Both the position numbers and the translations under genes were made by a program. Positions 54,069 through 62,121 of a stretch of 64,000 nucleotides of DNA are shown one piece after another. The notes under the pieces are model-generated. The model saw nothing but the letters and a program-made list of their open reading frames with translations. It ran no database searches and had not been told where the DNA came from. Origin of the DNA: Cobetia sp. L2A1 (GTDB lineage Bacteria > Pseudomonadota > Gammaproteobacteria > Pseudomonadales > Halomonadaceae); NCBI RefSeq assembly GCF_009796845.1, contig NZ_CP047025.1, positions 1,550,001 to 1,614,000 on the forward strand, read 5' to 3'. Numbering within the stretch: the stretch's first letter is position 1; the number at the start of each line of letters is the position of its first letter.

Positions 54069-55286
54069 ATGGCCTCCATTGAATTGAAAGCGCTCGAGAA
54101 GCACTACGGGGAGCAGCGAATCCTCAAAGGCATCGATCTGAGCGTGCGTGACGGTGAATTCATCAGTTTGGTAGGCGCGTCCGGCTGCGGTAAGTCCACC
54201 TTGCTGCGTACCATTGCGGGCCTAGAGCGACATAGTGCTGGCGAGATGACCATCGATGGCGAGCCAGCATTGCACCTGAAGCCTGCCGAACGCGATCTGG
54301 CAATGGTATTTCAGTCCTATGCGCTCTACCCGCACCTGAGTGTCTTCGACAATATCGCCATGCCGCTTCGCATGCGATGTAATCGATTACATCGATTACC
54401 GTTACTAGGTCGTTATCTGCCGGGTGCTTCAAGGCGTGAAGGCGAGATTCGTGCTCAGGTTGTGCAGGTTGCGGAGAATCTTCAGATCACATCGTTGCTA
54501 TCGCGCAAGCCCGGCCAGCTTTCGGGTGGCCAGCGCCAGCGCGTCGCATTGGGTCGCGCGATGGTGCGCAAGCCACGCGCCTTCCTGATGGATGAGCCGC
54601 TATCGAACCTGGATGCCAGCCTGCGGGTGCGCATGCGTCAGGAGCTGGTGCAGATGCATCGTGCGCTGGGCAGCACCTTCATCTATGTCACCCATGACCA
54701 GGTTGAGGCCATGACGATGTCAGACCGGGTTGCGGTGCTGATGGAGGGAGCGTTGGTGCAGGTCGCGAGTCCGGATGAGCTGTACCGGCGTCCGGCAGAT
54801 ATCCGCGTCGCACGCTTCATCGGCACGCCAGCGATCAATGAACTGCAAGCCACCGTAGCGCCTGATGGACGGCTGTGTCTGAGTGAAATCACGGAAAGTG
54901 CGCCGCTGGGCTGCTGGTTGCCGGTAGCCAAAGGCACTCGCGTGACACTGGCCGTGCGGCCGGAAGGACTGAGCTGTGTGCCTGCTGGCAAGGGGCATGT
55001 GCAGGGGCAGGTGAGTTACATGGAAAACCTGGGAGCTGAGGTTCTGGTGCAGCTGAGCTGCGAGAACGGCCAGGTGCTTAGCATTCGGGCGACACCACAG
55101 GAGGGCCGCGAGCTGTCAATCGGGCAGCCACTAGGCGTCAGGATCGCGGTGGATGCACTGCATATGTTCGACCACGAGGGGCTGCGTATCGATCAACAGC
55201 AAGCGGATGACAGTTCCGCGCAAGCCTCCAGTGCCATGCGTCTCAGTACCTTGATGGGCGGGGAGGTGAATCATGGCTTTGCCTGA
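54069..55286 (+). CDS. ABC importer ATPase (MalK/UgpC type)
   Basis: A 405-residue ATPase of the carbohydrate uptake-1 group. Walker A GASGCGKST, Q-loop FQSYALYPHL, signature LSGGQRQR, Walker B AFLMDEPLSNLD, then a C-terminal OB-fold regulatory domain. After IAMPLRMR comes an extra segment of about 20 residues (CNRLHRLPLLGRYLPGASRR) not usual in MalK/UgpC; its first codons are the second operator palindrome. ATG at 54069 has GGAG 9 bases upstream; 54030, 54060 and 54063 are less likely. It overlaps the first permease gene by 14 bases. Confidence 0.92.
   Translation: MASIELKALEKHYGEQRILKGIDLSVRDGEFISLVGASGCGKSTLLRTIAGLERHSAGEMTIDGEPALHLKPAERDLAMVFQSYALYPHLSVFDNIAMPLRMRCNRLHRLPLLGRYLPGASRREGEIRAQVVQVAENLQITSLLSRKPGQLSGGQRQRVALGRAMVRKPRAFLMDEPLSNLDASLRVRMRQELVQMHRALGSTFIYVTHDQVEAMTMSDRVAVLMEGALVQVASPDELYRRPADIRVARFIGTPAINELQATVAPDGRLCLSEITESAPLGCWLPVAKGTRVTLAVRPEGLSCVPAGKGHVQGQVSYMENLGAEVLVQLSCENGQVLSIRATPQEGRELSIGQPLGVRIAVDALHMFDHEGLRIDQQQADDSSAQASSAMRLSTLMGGEVNHGFA
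54375..54394 (+). promoter_or_regulatory. LacI-type operator, intragenic copy
   Basis: CGATGTAATCGATTACATCG, a 20-bp perfect palindrome with the same 16-base core as the promoter copy, inside the ATPase coding sequence. Centre-to-centre distance to the promoter copy is 361 bp. Confidence 0.8.
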
Positions 55287-56193
55287 CGCACTGCAGCGCT
55301 ATCTGAGTCGTCACAGGGGGCATAGAGCAGAAGCGCTCTGGGGACTGGCGCTGAGTGGACCGGCCATGCTGCTGATGCTGGTGTTATTGATCGGGCCGCT
55401 GCTGGCAATCACGCTGCTTTCGTTCAGCGACTGGCAGCTGGGCATGCCGGCGATGGGCTGGGTCGGTGTCGACAATTATCGCCAGCTGGCAGCCGATGAC
55501 GTCTTCTGGCAAGCGGTGCGCAATACCGCCGTCTATGTGCTGGTGGTGATGGTCGGGGCGGTGGGTCTGGGACTTCTGTTGGCGCTGTTGATTGAAGGCT
55601 GTACACGGGGCAAGGCGATCTATCGCACCCTGTTCTTCCTGCCAGTGATGGCCTCGTTGGTGGCGATGACCATCGTGTGGGAATTCCTGCTGCATCCCGA
55701 ATTCGGGTTGATCAATCAGCTGTTGATGATGGTGGGTGGCGAACCACGTAGCTGGTTGCGCGATGAAGACTGGGCGCTGGCGGCGCTGTGCGTGATCGGC
55801 ATCTGGCATCAGGCGGGTTTCAACATGGTGCTGTTCATGGCCGGCCTGACGGCGGTGCCGCGCACGCTCTATGAGGCTGCCGATATCGATGGAATACCCC
55901 GAGGCTTCACGCGCTTCAGACTGATCACCTGGCCATTGCTGGGGCCGGTCACGCTGTTCGTGGTGGTGATGACGGCAATCAATGCATTTCAGGTTTTCGA
56001 TACGGTGCAGATTCTGACTCAGGGCGGACCGAGTCATACCACTGAGGTGTTGCTGCTGACACTCTATCGCGAAGGATTCGAGTTCTTCCGCACCGGCTAT
56101 GCCGCGGCCATGACGGTGGTATTCCTCGGTGCAGTAATGCTGATCACATTGCTCAAGACACGCTTTTTGGAAAAGCGAGTGCACTACTCGTGA
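55273..56193 (+). CDS. ABC importer permease 1 (MalF/UgpA type)
   Basis: A 306-residue inner-membrane protein with six TM helices. The EAA loop reads YEAADIDGIPRGFTRFRLITWP. The start of transport is via the binding protein encoded downstream. GGGGAGGTG lies 4 bases before ATG 55273. It overlaps the ATPase gene and the next permease gene, a tightly coupled operon. Confidence 0.93.
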   Translation: MALPDALQRYLSRHRGHRAEALWGLALSGPAMLLMLVLLIGPLLAITLLSFSDWQLGMPAMGWVGVDNYRQLAADDVFWQAVRNTAVYVLVVMVGAVGLGLLLALLIEGCTRGKAIYRTLFFLPVMASLVAMTIVWEFLLHPEFGLINQLLMMVGGEPRSWLRDEDWALAALCVIGIWHQAGFNMVLFMAGLTAVPRTLYEAADIDGIPRGFTRFRLITWPLLGPVTLFVVVMTAINAFQVFDTVQILTQGGPSHTTEVLLLTLYREGFEFFRTGYAAAMTVVFLGAVMLITLLKTRFLEKRVHYS

Positions 56194-57119
56194 AGATGGT
56201 GACCCCTATGCAAATGACTTCCCTGAGTTCTCGTTCCACGGCACATCAGCACGTTGACCGTGTGGTGACCCAGTCTGCTCGTATGGCTGTCGATTGGCCG
56301 CTGATGCTGGGCACACTACTGCGCCATGCGTTGCTGATCAGTCTGGCGCTGGTGATGCTGTTGCCTTTCGTATGGATGCTGCTGACCTCCTTCAAGCCTG
56401 CCGATGAGATATTCACCAACCAGTTGCGTTGGCTACCGGAAAATTGGGCATTGGTCGACAACTACACCAAGGCGCTGACGGAATCTTCCTTGCTCGGTTA
56501 CATGGGCAACGGCGCACTGGTGGTGATCGCGATCTTCGTCATTCAGGTGGTGGTCTCGGTGCCGGCAGCCTATGCGCTGGCCAAGCTGGACTTCCCCGGT
56601 CGCAAGGGCTTTTTTGCCGCCGTGTTGCTGTGCCTGATGGTACCGACCCAGGCTGTGGCGATCCCCTGGTATCTGGAATTGCACTATCTGGGCCTGCTCG
56701 ACGGTTTCTGGTCGCTGGTGTTGCCGTTCTCGCTGTCAGTGTTCGGCATCTTCCTGATGCGTCAGTTCTTCCTCGGTATCCCGGATGAGCTGATCGATGC
56801 CGCTCGCATGGATGGCATGAGCGAATGGCGCATCGTCTGGTGCGTGGTGTTTCCCAATGCAATTCCTGCTGTGGTGTCCTTTGGCATCTTCTCGGTGGTC
56901 GCTCACTGGAATGATTATTTCTGGCCGCTGATCGTGCTCAACAGTCAGGAGTTCTATACCCCGACCCTCGGCGTGGTCGATTTCCGTAATGCGGAATCAG
57001 GCACTGATTACGGCGCTCTGATGGCAGCGGCAACGCTGGTGGTAGTGCCACTGATGGCAGCTTTTCTACTTGCCCAACGGCGCTTCATTGAAGGTATCTC
57101 GATGAGCGGCATGAAATAG
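56190..57119 (+). CDS. ABC importer permease 2 (MalG/UgpE type)
   Basis: A 309-residue permease with six TM helices and EAA loop IDAARMDGMSEWRIVWCVVFP. The frame begins with GTG at 56190, overlapping the permease 1 stop by 4 bases; ATG at 56196 or 56208 is possible. An N-terminal extension of about 30 residues precedes TM1. Followed by a 142-base gap with direct repeats. Confidence 0.93.
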   Translation: MKMVTPMQMTSLSSRSTAHQHVDRVVTQSARMAVDWPLMLGTLLRHALLISLALVMLLPFVWMLLTSFKPADEIFTNQLRWLPENWALVDNYTKALTESSLLGYMGNGALVVIAIFVIQVVVSVPAAYALAKLDFPGRKGFFAAVLLCLMVPTQAVAIPWYLELHYLGLLDGFWSLVLPFSLSVFGIFLMRQFFLGIPDELIDAARMDGMSEWRIVWCVVFPNAIPAVVSFGIFSVVAHWNDYFWPLIVLNSQEFYTPTLGVVDFRNAESGTDYGALMAAATLVVVPLMAAFLLAQRRFIEGISMSGMK

Positions 57120-57165
57120 CGCACACATCGCGACGTTGGATGAACCTGCTTTGCACACGTAATTC

Positions 57166-57249
57166 CTGCACCTGTCTCTGAATCTGCACCTGTCTCTGAA
57201 TCTGAATCTGAACCGCATCACACTCTCTGCTTCTGAACCGCATCACACT
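57166..57249 (+). repeat. Short direct repeats before the binding-protein gene
   Basis: CTGCACCTGTCTCTGAAT occurs twice in tandem (57166-57183, 57184-57201), and TCTGAACCGCATCACACT twice (57207-57224, 57232-57249). The second pair ends 12 bases before the next ATG and abuts its ribosome binding region. Confidence 0.9.
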
Positions 57250-57261
57250 TCGGAGTTTTAG

Positions 57262-58593
57262 ATGAAAAGTCCCACGTTAAGCCTCATGAAGCGTTCCCTG
57301 AAGACGGCTTCTGCATTGTCCCTGCGTACTGGTCTGGCGTTGAGTAGCGTGGCATTGATCAGTCCGGTATTCATTGCCCCGGCACATGCTGCAGATGAAT
57401 CAGTCGAGCTGGTGGTGCAGTATGCCTATGGCTCGACGTTCAACCCGGCCATGGCGCGCCTCAAAAGCGAGTTTGAGCAGGCCAATCCCGACATCAGCAT
57501 TCGCTATCGTGCGCCGTATGAAAGCTACGAAGAGGGCAGTCAGAAGGTGATGCGCGAGTCGATCATCAAGCGTATGCCTGATATTTCGTTACAGGGGCTG
57601 AATCAGGTGCGTCCGCTGGCCAATCGAGAGATTGCCGTTGATCTTACGGCCTTCATCGAAAGTGAGACTGATTTCGCAGCGGCAGGTTATCGCGGGCCGA
57701 TGTTGGATCTGGGCCGTTTCGATGGTGGTGTCTACAGTTTGCCGTATGCCGTGTCGTTACCGATTGCCTACTACAACATGGAGCTGCTGGAGAAGGCCGG
57801 TTGGCAGAGCGATGCATTGCCCAGTGATTGGGATGAGATACTGAAGGTCGCCAGCGACATTCGCGCGCTGCCTGAGGCCAATAACGGCATGTACTACGAG
57901 TGGGATATCACGGGTAACTGGCTGTTCCAGGCGCCGGTCTTTGCGCGTGGCGGTCAGATGACCCGCAATGACGAGCACGACGTTGCCTTCAATGATGACT
58001 CCGGTCGCTTCGCGCTCAAGACGCTGTCGCGGATGGTCACCGAAGCCGGCATGAGCAACATGGGCTGGCAGTCTGCGTATGCCTCCTTCGCGGCTGGCAA
58101 TACGGGCATCCTGATTACCTCTGTCGGTAGTCTGCAGAGCCTGAGTGACCAGATCGGTGACAAGTTCACCCTCAAGACGGGGGCTTTCCCGGGTGTTCAG
58201 CCACAGGGTGGCCTACCGGCCGGTGGAACGGCGATGGTGATGTTGACGCGCGATGCTGACAAGCAGCAGGCCGCCTGGCGCTTCATGAAATTCGCGACTC
58301 AGGGGGAAGGTGCGATCATCGTCGCTGAAGAGACCGGCTACGCGCCGCCGAACCAGAAGGTCAATGAAGAGCAGTTGAGCGACTTCTATGCGCGTCACCC
58401 CAATCGTGCGGTGATGGTCCAGCAGCTGCCTCTGATGCAGCCCTGGTATGCCTTCCCTGGGGCCAATGGTCTCAAGATCACGGACATCATCAAGAATCAC
58501 ATGGAAAGCATCGTGACCGGCAAGCGCGCTGGGGAAAGTGATGCTGTGCTGGCAGAGATGGCAGAAGACGTGCAGGTACTATTGCCACATTGA
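57262..58593 (+). CDS. ABC importer substrate-binding protein
   Basis: A 443-residue periplasmic protein with a long signal peptide (cleavage after PAHA, before ADESVEL). The fold is that of extracellular binding protein family 1 (UgpB/MalE group): VQYAYGSTFNPAMARLKSEF, PDISLQGLNQVRPLA, GVYSLPYAVSLPIAYYNMELL and GGTAMVMLTRDADKQQAAW. With a phosphodiesterase and a phosphatase downstream, a glycerol-phosphate-type or glycerophosphodiester ligand is plausible, but a sugar cannot be excluded. Confidence 0.9.
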   Translation: MKSPTLSLMKRSLKTASALSLRTGLALSSVALISPVFIAPAHAADESVELVVQYAYGSTFNPAMARLKSEFEQANPDISIRYRAPYESYEEGSQKVMRESIIKRMPDISLQGLNQVRPLANREIAVDLTAFIESETDFAAAGYRGPMLDLGRFDGGVYSLPYAVSLPIAYYNMELLEKAGWQSDALPSDWDEILKVASDIRALPEANNGMYYEWDITGNWLFQAPVFARGGQMTRNDEHDVAFNDDSGRFALKTLSRMVTEAGMSNMGWQSAYASFAAGNTGILITSVGSLQSLSDQIGDKFTLKTGAFPGVQPQGGLPAGGTAMVMLTRDADKQQAAWRFMKFATQGEGAIIVAEETGYAPPNQKVNEEQLSDFYARHPNRAVMVQQLPLMQPWYAFPGANGLKITDIIKNHMESIVTGKRAGESDAVLAEMAEDVQVLLPH

Positions 58594-58693
58594 GTGGCTC
58601 ACTGCATGTCTTGCATGTTGAGTGAAATGTCAGGGTATCGATCATCGTGATGCCCTGGCCCCTTGCTGATCCTCGTCTCTGGAGTCATGTGAC

Positions 58694-59620
58694 ATGAAGC
58701 TGATCCATCTGACCGATACTCATCTGGTCGCCCCTGACAAGCGACTTTACGGGCTGGACCCACGCGCACGGCTGGCGGCGGCAGTGGCTGACATCAATGC
58801 TCATCACGCGGATGCGCTGGGCGTGATCATCAGTGGTGACCTGTCCGATCGCGGCGAACCTGCCGCTTTTGAAGCCCTGCGCGATGTGCTCGATGTGCTG
58901 GTGATGCCGTATTACCTCGGCATGGGCAATCATGATGACCGCGATAACCTGTTGGCGGCATTTCCTGAACTGCCATGCGATGACAATGGCTTTGTGCAGT
59001 ATGCGCAGATCTTTGGTAAGCACACGGCAGATGAATGCGTGTTGGTCATGCTTGATTCAGCGATTGCTCACGATCCTGCCGGCTTCTTGTGTGAAGCGCG
59101 TCTGGCCTGGTTGGATACGTGCCTGGCCGAGCACCACGATCGGCGTGTATTGCTCGCGCTTCATCACCCGCCCATGGCGCTTGGCATTCGTTATATGGAC
59201 GATATTCGGCTGACAAATCCTGATGCACTGGACGGCGTGATCAAGCGGCATGGCAACGTCGAGCACCTGTTGTTCGGTCATGTACATCGCCCAGCCTCAG
59301 GTGTATGGCGCGGGCTGTCCTTCTCTACATTGCCGGGCGTCAATCACCAGGTCGGGTTGGATCTGGTATCCGATGCGTACTGTCTTGCCGGCAGTCATGA
59401 GCCACCGGCGTATGGCGTGCTGATGATAGAGGCAGAGCAGGTGGTCAATCATCTGCACCTCTACATGGATGACAGTCGTCGTTACTTCTTCCATGACACT
59501 CTTGAAGCTGCGCAATCTCTCGAAGCACTGGATGAGCTGATTCAACAGCAACGTGACCAGGTGATCCCCACGCGTGAGCGTGACGCCTGTATAGCTGTCG
59601 ATAGGACTGAGGGTCAATGA
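58694..59620 (+). CDS. GpdQ-like cyclic/glycerophosphodiester phosphodiesterase
   Basis: A 308-residue dinuclear metallophosphoesterase. The metal motifs are complete: TDTHLV, SGDLSDRGE, LGMGNHDDR, LLALHHPP and FGHVHRP. Closest to GpdQ and CpdA-type class III phosphodiesterases. It follows the binding-protein gene and overlaps the HAD phosphatase gene by 4 bases. Together they could turn an imported phosphodiester into alcohol, phosphomonoester and phosphate (inference). A C-terminal tail of about 40 residues is Gln/Arg-rich. Confidence 0.88.
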   Translation: MKLIHLTDTHLVAPDKRLYGLDPRARLAAAVADINAHHADALGVIISGDLSDRGEPAAFEALRDVLDVLVMPYYLGMGNHDDRDNLLAAFPELPCDDNGFVQYAQIFGKHTADECVLVMLDSAIAHDPAGFLCEARLAWLDTCLAEHHDRRVLLALHHPPMALGIRYMDDIRLTNPDALDGVIKRHGNVEHLLFGHVHRPASGVWRGLSFSTLPGVNHQVGLDLVSDAYCLAGSHEPPAYGVLMIEAEQVVNHLHLYMDDSRRYFFHDTLEAAQSLEALDELIQQQRDQVIPTRERDACIAVDRTEGQ

Positions 59621-60306
59621 TGAGCAAGCCGTTGTTTGTATTTGATTTTGATGGCGTGATCGCTGATAGCCTGACGTTGTGCCTGCAAGCCTGTGAGCAT
59701 GCTGCATATCAGGAAGGGCGCAATATCACGCTGGCGCGGGATAGCTGGGAAGCACTGGACAACGTCACCTTTGAAGAGATGGCACGACATCACGGTTTCA
59801 CCGGTGAATCCGCAGCGCGCTTCGCGGCGCATGTGTTCGCCTATACGCGCAAAATGACACCGCCTGCGGTATTTGCTGGCATGCGTGAGTCGCTGTCAGT
59901 ACTGGCCGAGCAGGGTGAAGTAGTTGTGCTGTCTGCCAATCACAGCGAGATGATTCGTGCCACGCTCGCCTCCGCCGAGCTGATGAACTGTGTGAGCCAG
60001 GTACTGGGGGGGGAAGTGGCAGGGAGCAAGGGAGCCAAGTTGGGTCGTCTGTTGGCGGAGCCGTCGGTGGAGCTTGAGGCCAGCTGGATGATCGGTGATG
60101 CTGTCAGCGATATTCGCGCAGCACACGATGCAGGGTGCCGCGCGGCTGCCGTCAGTTGGGGATGGCAAAGTCCATCGCGACTTGCCAGCATGCTGCCTGA
60201 GCGGATGATCGCTCATCCACGTGATCTGGCAATGCTAAAAGCGTTCGCGCCTGATCAGTGCCTGACAGGCGTTCAAGCTGTGGCGCTGAAAGAAGACGTC
60301 GCGTAA
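59617..60306 (+). CDS. HAD-superfamily phosphatase (phosphoglycolate phosphatase-like)
   Basis: A 229-residue haloacid dehalogenase phosphatase: motif I VFDFDGVIADS, motif II LSANHS, Lys in GSKGAKLGRLL and motif IV IGDAVSDIRAA. An alpha-helical cap lies between. Start ATG 59617 or 59620 overlaps the phosphodiesterase stop (ATGATG), so the two are coupled. It probably dephosphorylates the product of its neighbour. Confidence 0.88.
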   Translation: MMSKPLFVFDFDGVIADSLTLCLQACEHAAYQEGRNITLARDSWEALDNVTFEEMARHHGFTGESAARFAAHVFAYTRKMTPPAVFAGMRESLSVLAEQGEVVVLSANHSEMIRATLASAELMNCVSQVLGGEVAGSKGAKLGRLLAEPSVELEASWMIGDAVSDIRAAHDAGCRAAAVSWGWQSPSRLASMLPERMIAHPRDLAMLKAFAPDQCLTGVQAVALKEDVA

Positions 60307-60334
60307 TGCGTGACAGCTAAAAAATTTGTGCTTG

Positions 60335-60376
60335 ATAGACCTCGTCATTGATTGAAATTCAACTGGCGAGGTCTAT
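60335..60376 (+). other. Inverted repeat upstream of arfA
   Basis: ATAGACCTCG and CGAGGTCTAT, perfect 10-bp arms 22 bases apart, likely the terminator or an operator at the end of the ABC operon. A second 7-bp hairpin CTCGTCA-TTCAT-TGACGAG lies at 60387-60405. A -35/-10 pair lies across them. Confidence 0.55.
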
Positions 60377-60379
60377 AGT
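60352..60379 (+). promoter_or_regulatory. arfA promoter
   Basis: TTGAAA (60352-60357), 16-base spacer, TATAGT (60374-60379), about 50 bases before the arfA start. Confidence 0.6.
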
Positions 60380-60430
60380 CAAGGCGCTCGTCATTCATTG
60401 ACGAGGCAAGACACACAGGAGAGCCAACGG

Positions 60431-60628
60431 ATGACACATAAACGCAAGGTGCAGGACAACGCCCTGAAAGCTGTATTGCGTACCCCGATGTTCAAGCAGC
60501 GCATCGTCAAGGCACGCAAGGGCAAGGGTAGCTATCAGCGAAACGGCAAGCAGCAAGGCAAGGTTGTCAACAGAGAGGCTCCTTCAGTCAGCACGATGCG
60601 TCTCATCAATGTGATGCGCGCTGCTTGA
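60431..60628 (+). CDS. arfA: Alternative ribosome-rescue factor A (ArfA)
   Basis: A 65-residue basic protein that recruits RF2 to ribosomes stalled on mRNAs without a stop codon. It shows the ArfA core: KVQDNALKAVLRTPMFKQRI then KARKGKGSYQRNGK, matching E. coli (DNAIEALLHDPLFRQR, KGKGSY-RKGKH). ATG at 60431 has AGGAG 11 bases upstream. The mRNA forms a 22-bp hairpin from codon 47 across the stop codon; in E. coli such a hairpin is cut by RNase III so that ArfA is made only when tmRNA fails. Confidence 0.9.
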   Translation: MTHKRKVQDNALKAVLRTPMFKQRIVKARKGKGSYQRNGKQQGKVVNREAPSVSTMRLINVMRAA

Positions 60629-60641
60629 AGAAGCCTCTCTG
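60571..60641 (+). other. arfA mRNA hairpin (RNase III substrate candidate)
   Basis: Arms 60571-60592 and 60620-60641 pair over 22 positions with 19 Watson-Crick pairs, one G-U and two mismatches. The first ten bases, CAGAGAGGCT, pair perfectly with AGCCTCTCTG. The stop codon (60626-60628) is inside the 3' arm. Confidence 0.85.
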
Positions 60642-60667
60642 ACCGATGATCGGATGGTTCCATGAAA

Positions 60668-60695
60668 ACGCCGCCGAGGGTGACCTCGGCGGCGT
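60668..60695. terminator. Bidirectional terminator between arfA and tmm copy 2
   Basis: Perfect 12-bp stem ACGCCGCCGAGG / CCTCGGCGGCGT with a GTGA loop; A-run on the left side favours termination of the minus-strand tmm transcript. Confidence 0.85.
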
Positions 60696-60717
60696 CTGCG
60701 TGTCTTGCTTTCAAGAA

Positions 60718-62121
60718 TCAGGCGTCAGCGAGACTGTCTTCCTCGGCCTTGGGCGCAGCCGCCTTTTCAGGCGTACGCTGTGGCTGTGCCAGAAAAGCCT
60801 CCAGCGAATCATCCATCGCTTCAAGCCATGGCGTGTGGTGCTTGGGTGCCAGCGTGCCAGTCATCAGCGAGCGATAAGAGTAGTCACGGAAGGTCATGAT
60901 GTTCTCGTGCTTATGATGCTCCCACTCGAGGAAGGTGCGGTTGACGCCATCGATATCGAAACTCGGATAATCGGTCTCACCAATCAATGATTTCACGTAA
61001 TCCCCCTGGAAGAGGATCATCGACTCATCGTCATCAAGCGCTTCCTCGCGGGCACGCCATGCCAGGCTATCCGCCTGCATTTCATCTACTGAGGGCAGGG
61101 CGATGCCATCGAGAATCACGTCACGTACCCACCAGGCCTGGGCATCAAACATGTTGAAGGTGTACCACTGGTCCTGCATGCCGAGATAGAACAGACGTGG
61201 GTTCTCTTCCCACACCACACCCTTGTAGAGGCCCAGTGGCCACATGCGATTGCCGGTCTTGAGGCGCAGTGATTCTTCCAGGTATGGGAAGTGATGCAGA
61301 TAGCCGGTGCACAGGATGATGGCATCGACATGCTTGCTGCTGCCATCCTTGAAATAGGCAATATCGCTCTCGACCTTCAACAGCAGAGGCTTTTCTTCCC
61401 AGTTGTCCGGCCAGGTGAAGCCCATCGGCGCGGTGCGATAGCTGGTGGTGATGCTGCGTGCACCGTACTTGTAGCACTGTGAGCCGATGTCCTCAGCTGA
61501 GTAGCTGCTGCCGATCAACAACAGGTCCTTGCCCTTGAATTCCAGCGCATCACGAAAGTCATGGGCATGCAGAATACGGCCGTTGAACTCCGAGAAGCCC
61601 GGGAATTCCGGCACGTTGGGCGTCGAGAAGTGCCCGGATGCCACAATGACGTGATCAAAGACTTCACTGGTGACTTTATCGAGTGCCTGGTCATGAATAT
61701 TGACCGTGAATCGCTGTGTCGTGTCATCGAAGGTGACTTGACGTACCGGGCAGCCGAAGCGAATGAATTGTCGGACACCCGCTTTCTCGACACGCCCCTT
61801 GATGTAATCAAAGATCACCGCGCGTGGCGGGTATGAGGCAATGGGGCGTCCGAAATGTTCTTCGAAGGAGTAGTCAGCGAATTCGAGGCATTCCTTGGGT
61901 CCATTCGACCACAGATAGCGGTACATGCTGCCGTGAACGGGCTCGCCATGAGCATCCAGACCGGTACGCCAACTGTAATTCCAGAGACCCCCCCAATCGT
62001 TCTGTTTTTCAAAACAGACGATTTCGGGAATATCGATACCCTTGTCAGCGGCAGATTGAAAGGCGCGAAGCTGTGCCAGGCCACTGGGCCCTGCGCCGAT
62101 GATCGCAATGCGTTTTGTCAT
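60718..62121 (-). CDS. tmm: Trimethylamine monooxygenase, copy 2
   Basis: A 467-residue near-duplicate of the protein at 43692-45101, with all flavin and NADPH motifs intact ([39 protein letters not shown]). By eye about two dozen substitutions occur over the first 450 residues, several conservative, and the last 25 residues are unrelated ([20 protein letters not shown]). Its upstream region is AT-rich and lacks the paired TACCCCT heptamers of copy 1, so it is probably regulated differently. AGGA lies 9 bases before the ATG. Confidence 0.93.
   Translation of the reverse strand: MTKRIAIIGAGPSGLAQLRAFQSAADKGIDIPEIVCFEKQNDWGGLWNYSWRTGLDAHGEPVHGSMYRYLWSNGPKECLEFADYSFEEHFGRPIASYPPRAVIFDYIKGRVEKAGVRQFIRFGCPVRQVTFDDTTQRFTVNIHDQALDKVTSEVFDHVIVASGHFSTPNVPEFPGFSEFNGRILHAHDFRDALEFKGKDLLLIGSSYSAEDIGSQCYKYGARSITTSYRTAPMGFTWPDNWEEKPLLLKVESDIAYFKDGSSKHVDAIILCTGYLHHFPYLEESLRLKTGNRMWPLGLYKGVVWEENPRLFYLGMQDQWYTFNMFDAQAWWVRDVILDGIALPSVDEMQADSLAWRAREEALDDDESMILFQGDYVKSLIGETDYPSFDIDGVNRTFLEWEHHKHENIMTFRDYSYRSLMTGTLAPKHHTPWLEAMDDSLEAFLAQPQRTPEKAAAPKAEEDSLADA

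Noticed and set aside
54069..58593. ABC system as the TMAO or betaine importer of the methylamine cluster
   Set aside because: Its proteins belong to the MalK/UgpC-type carbohydrate group with two permeases and a family 1 binding protein; TMAO/betaine importers are of the ProVWX type, which this is not.
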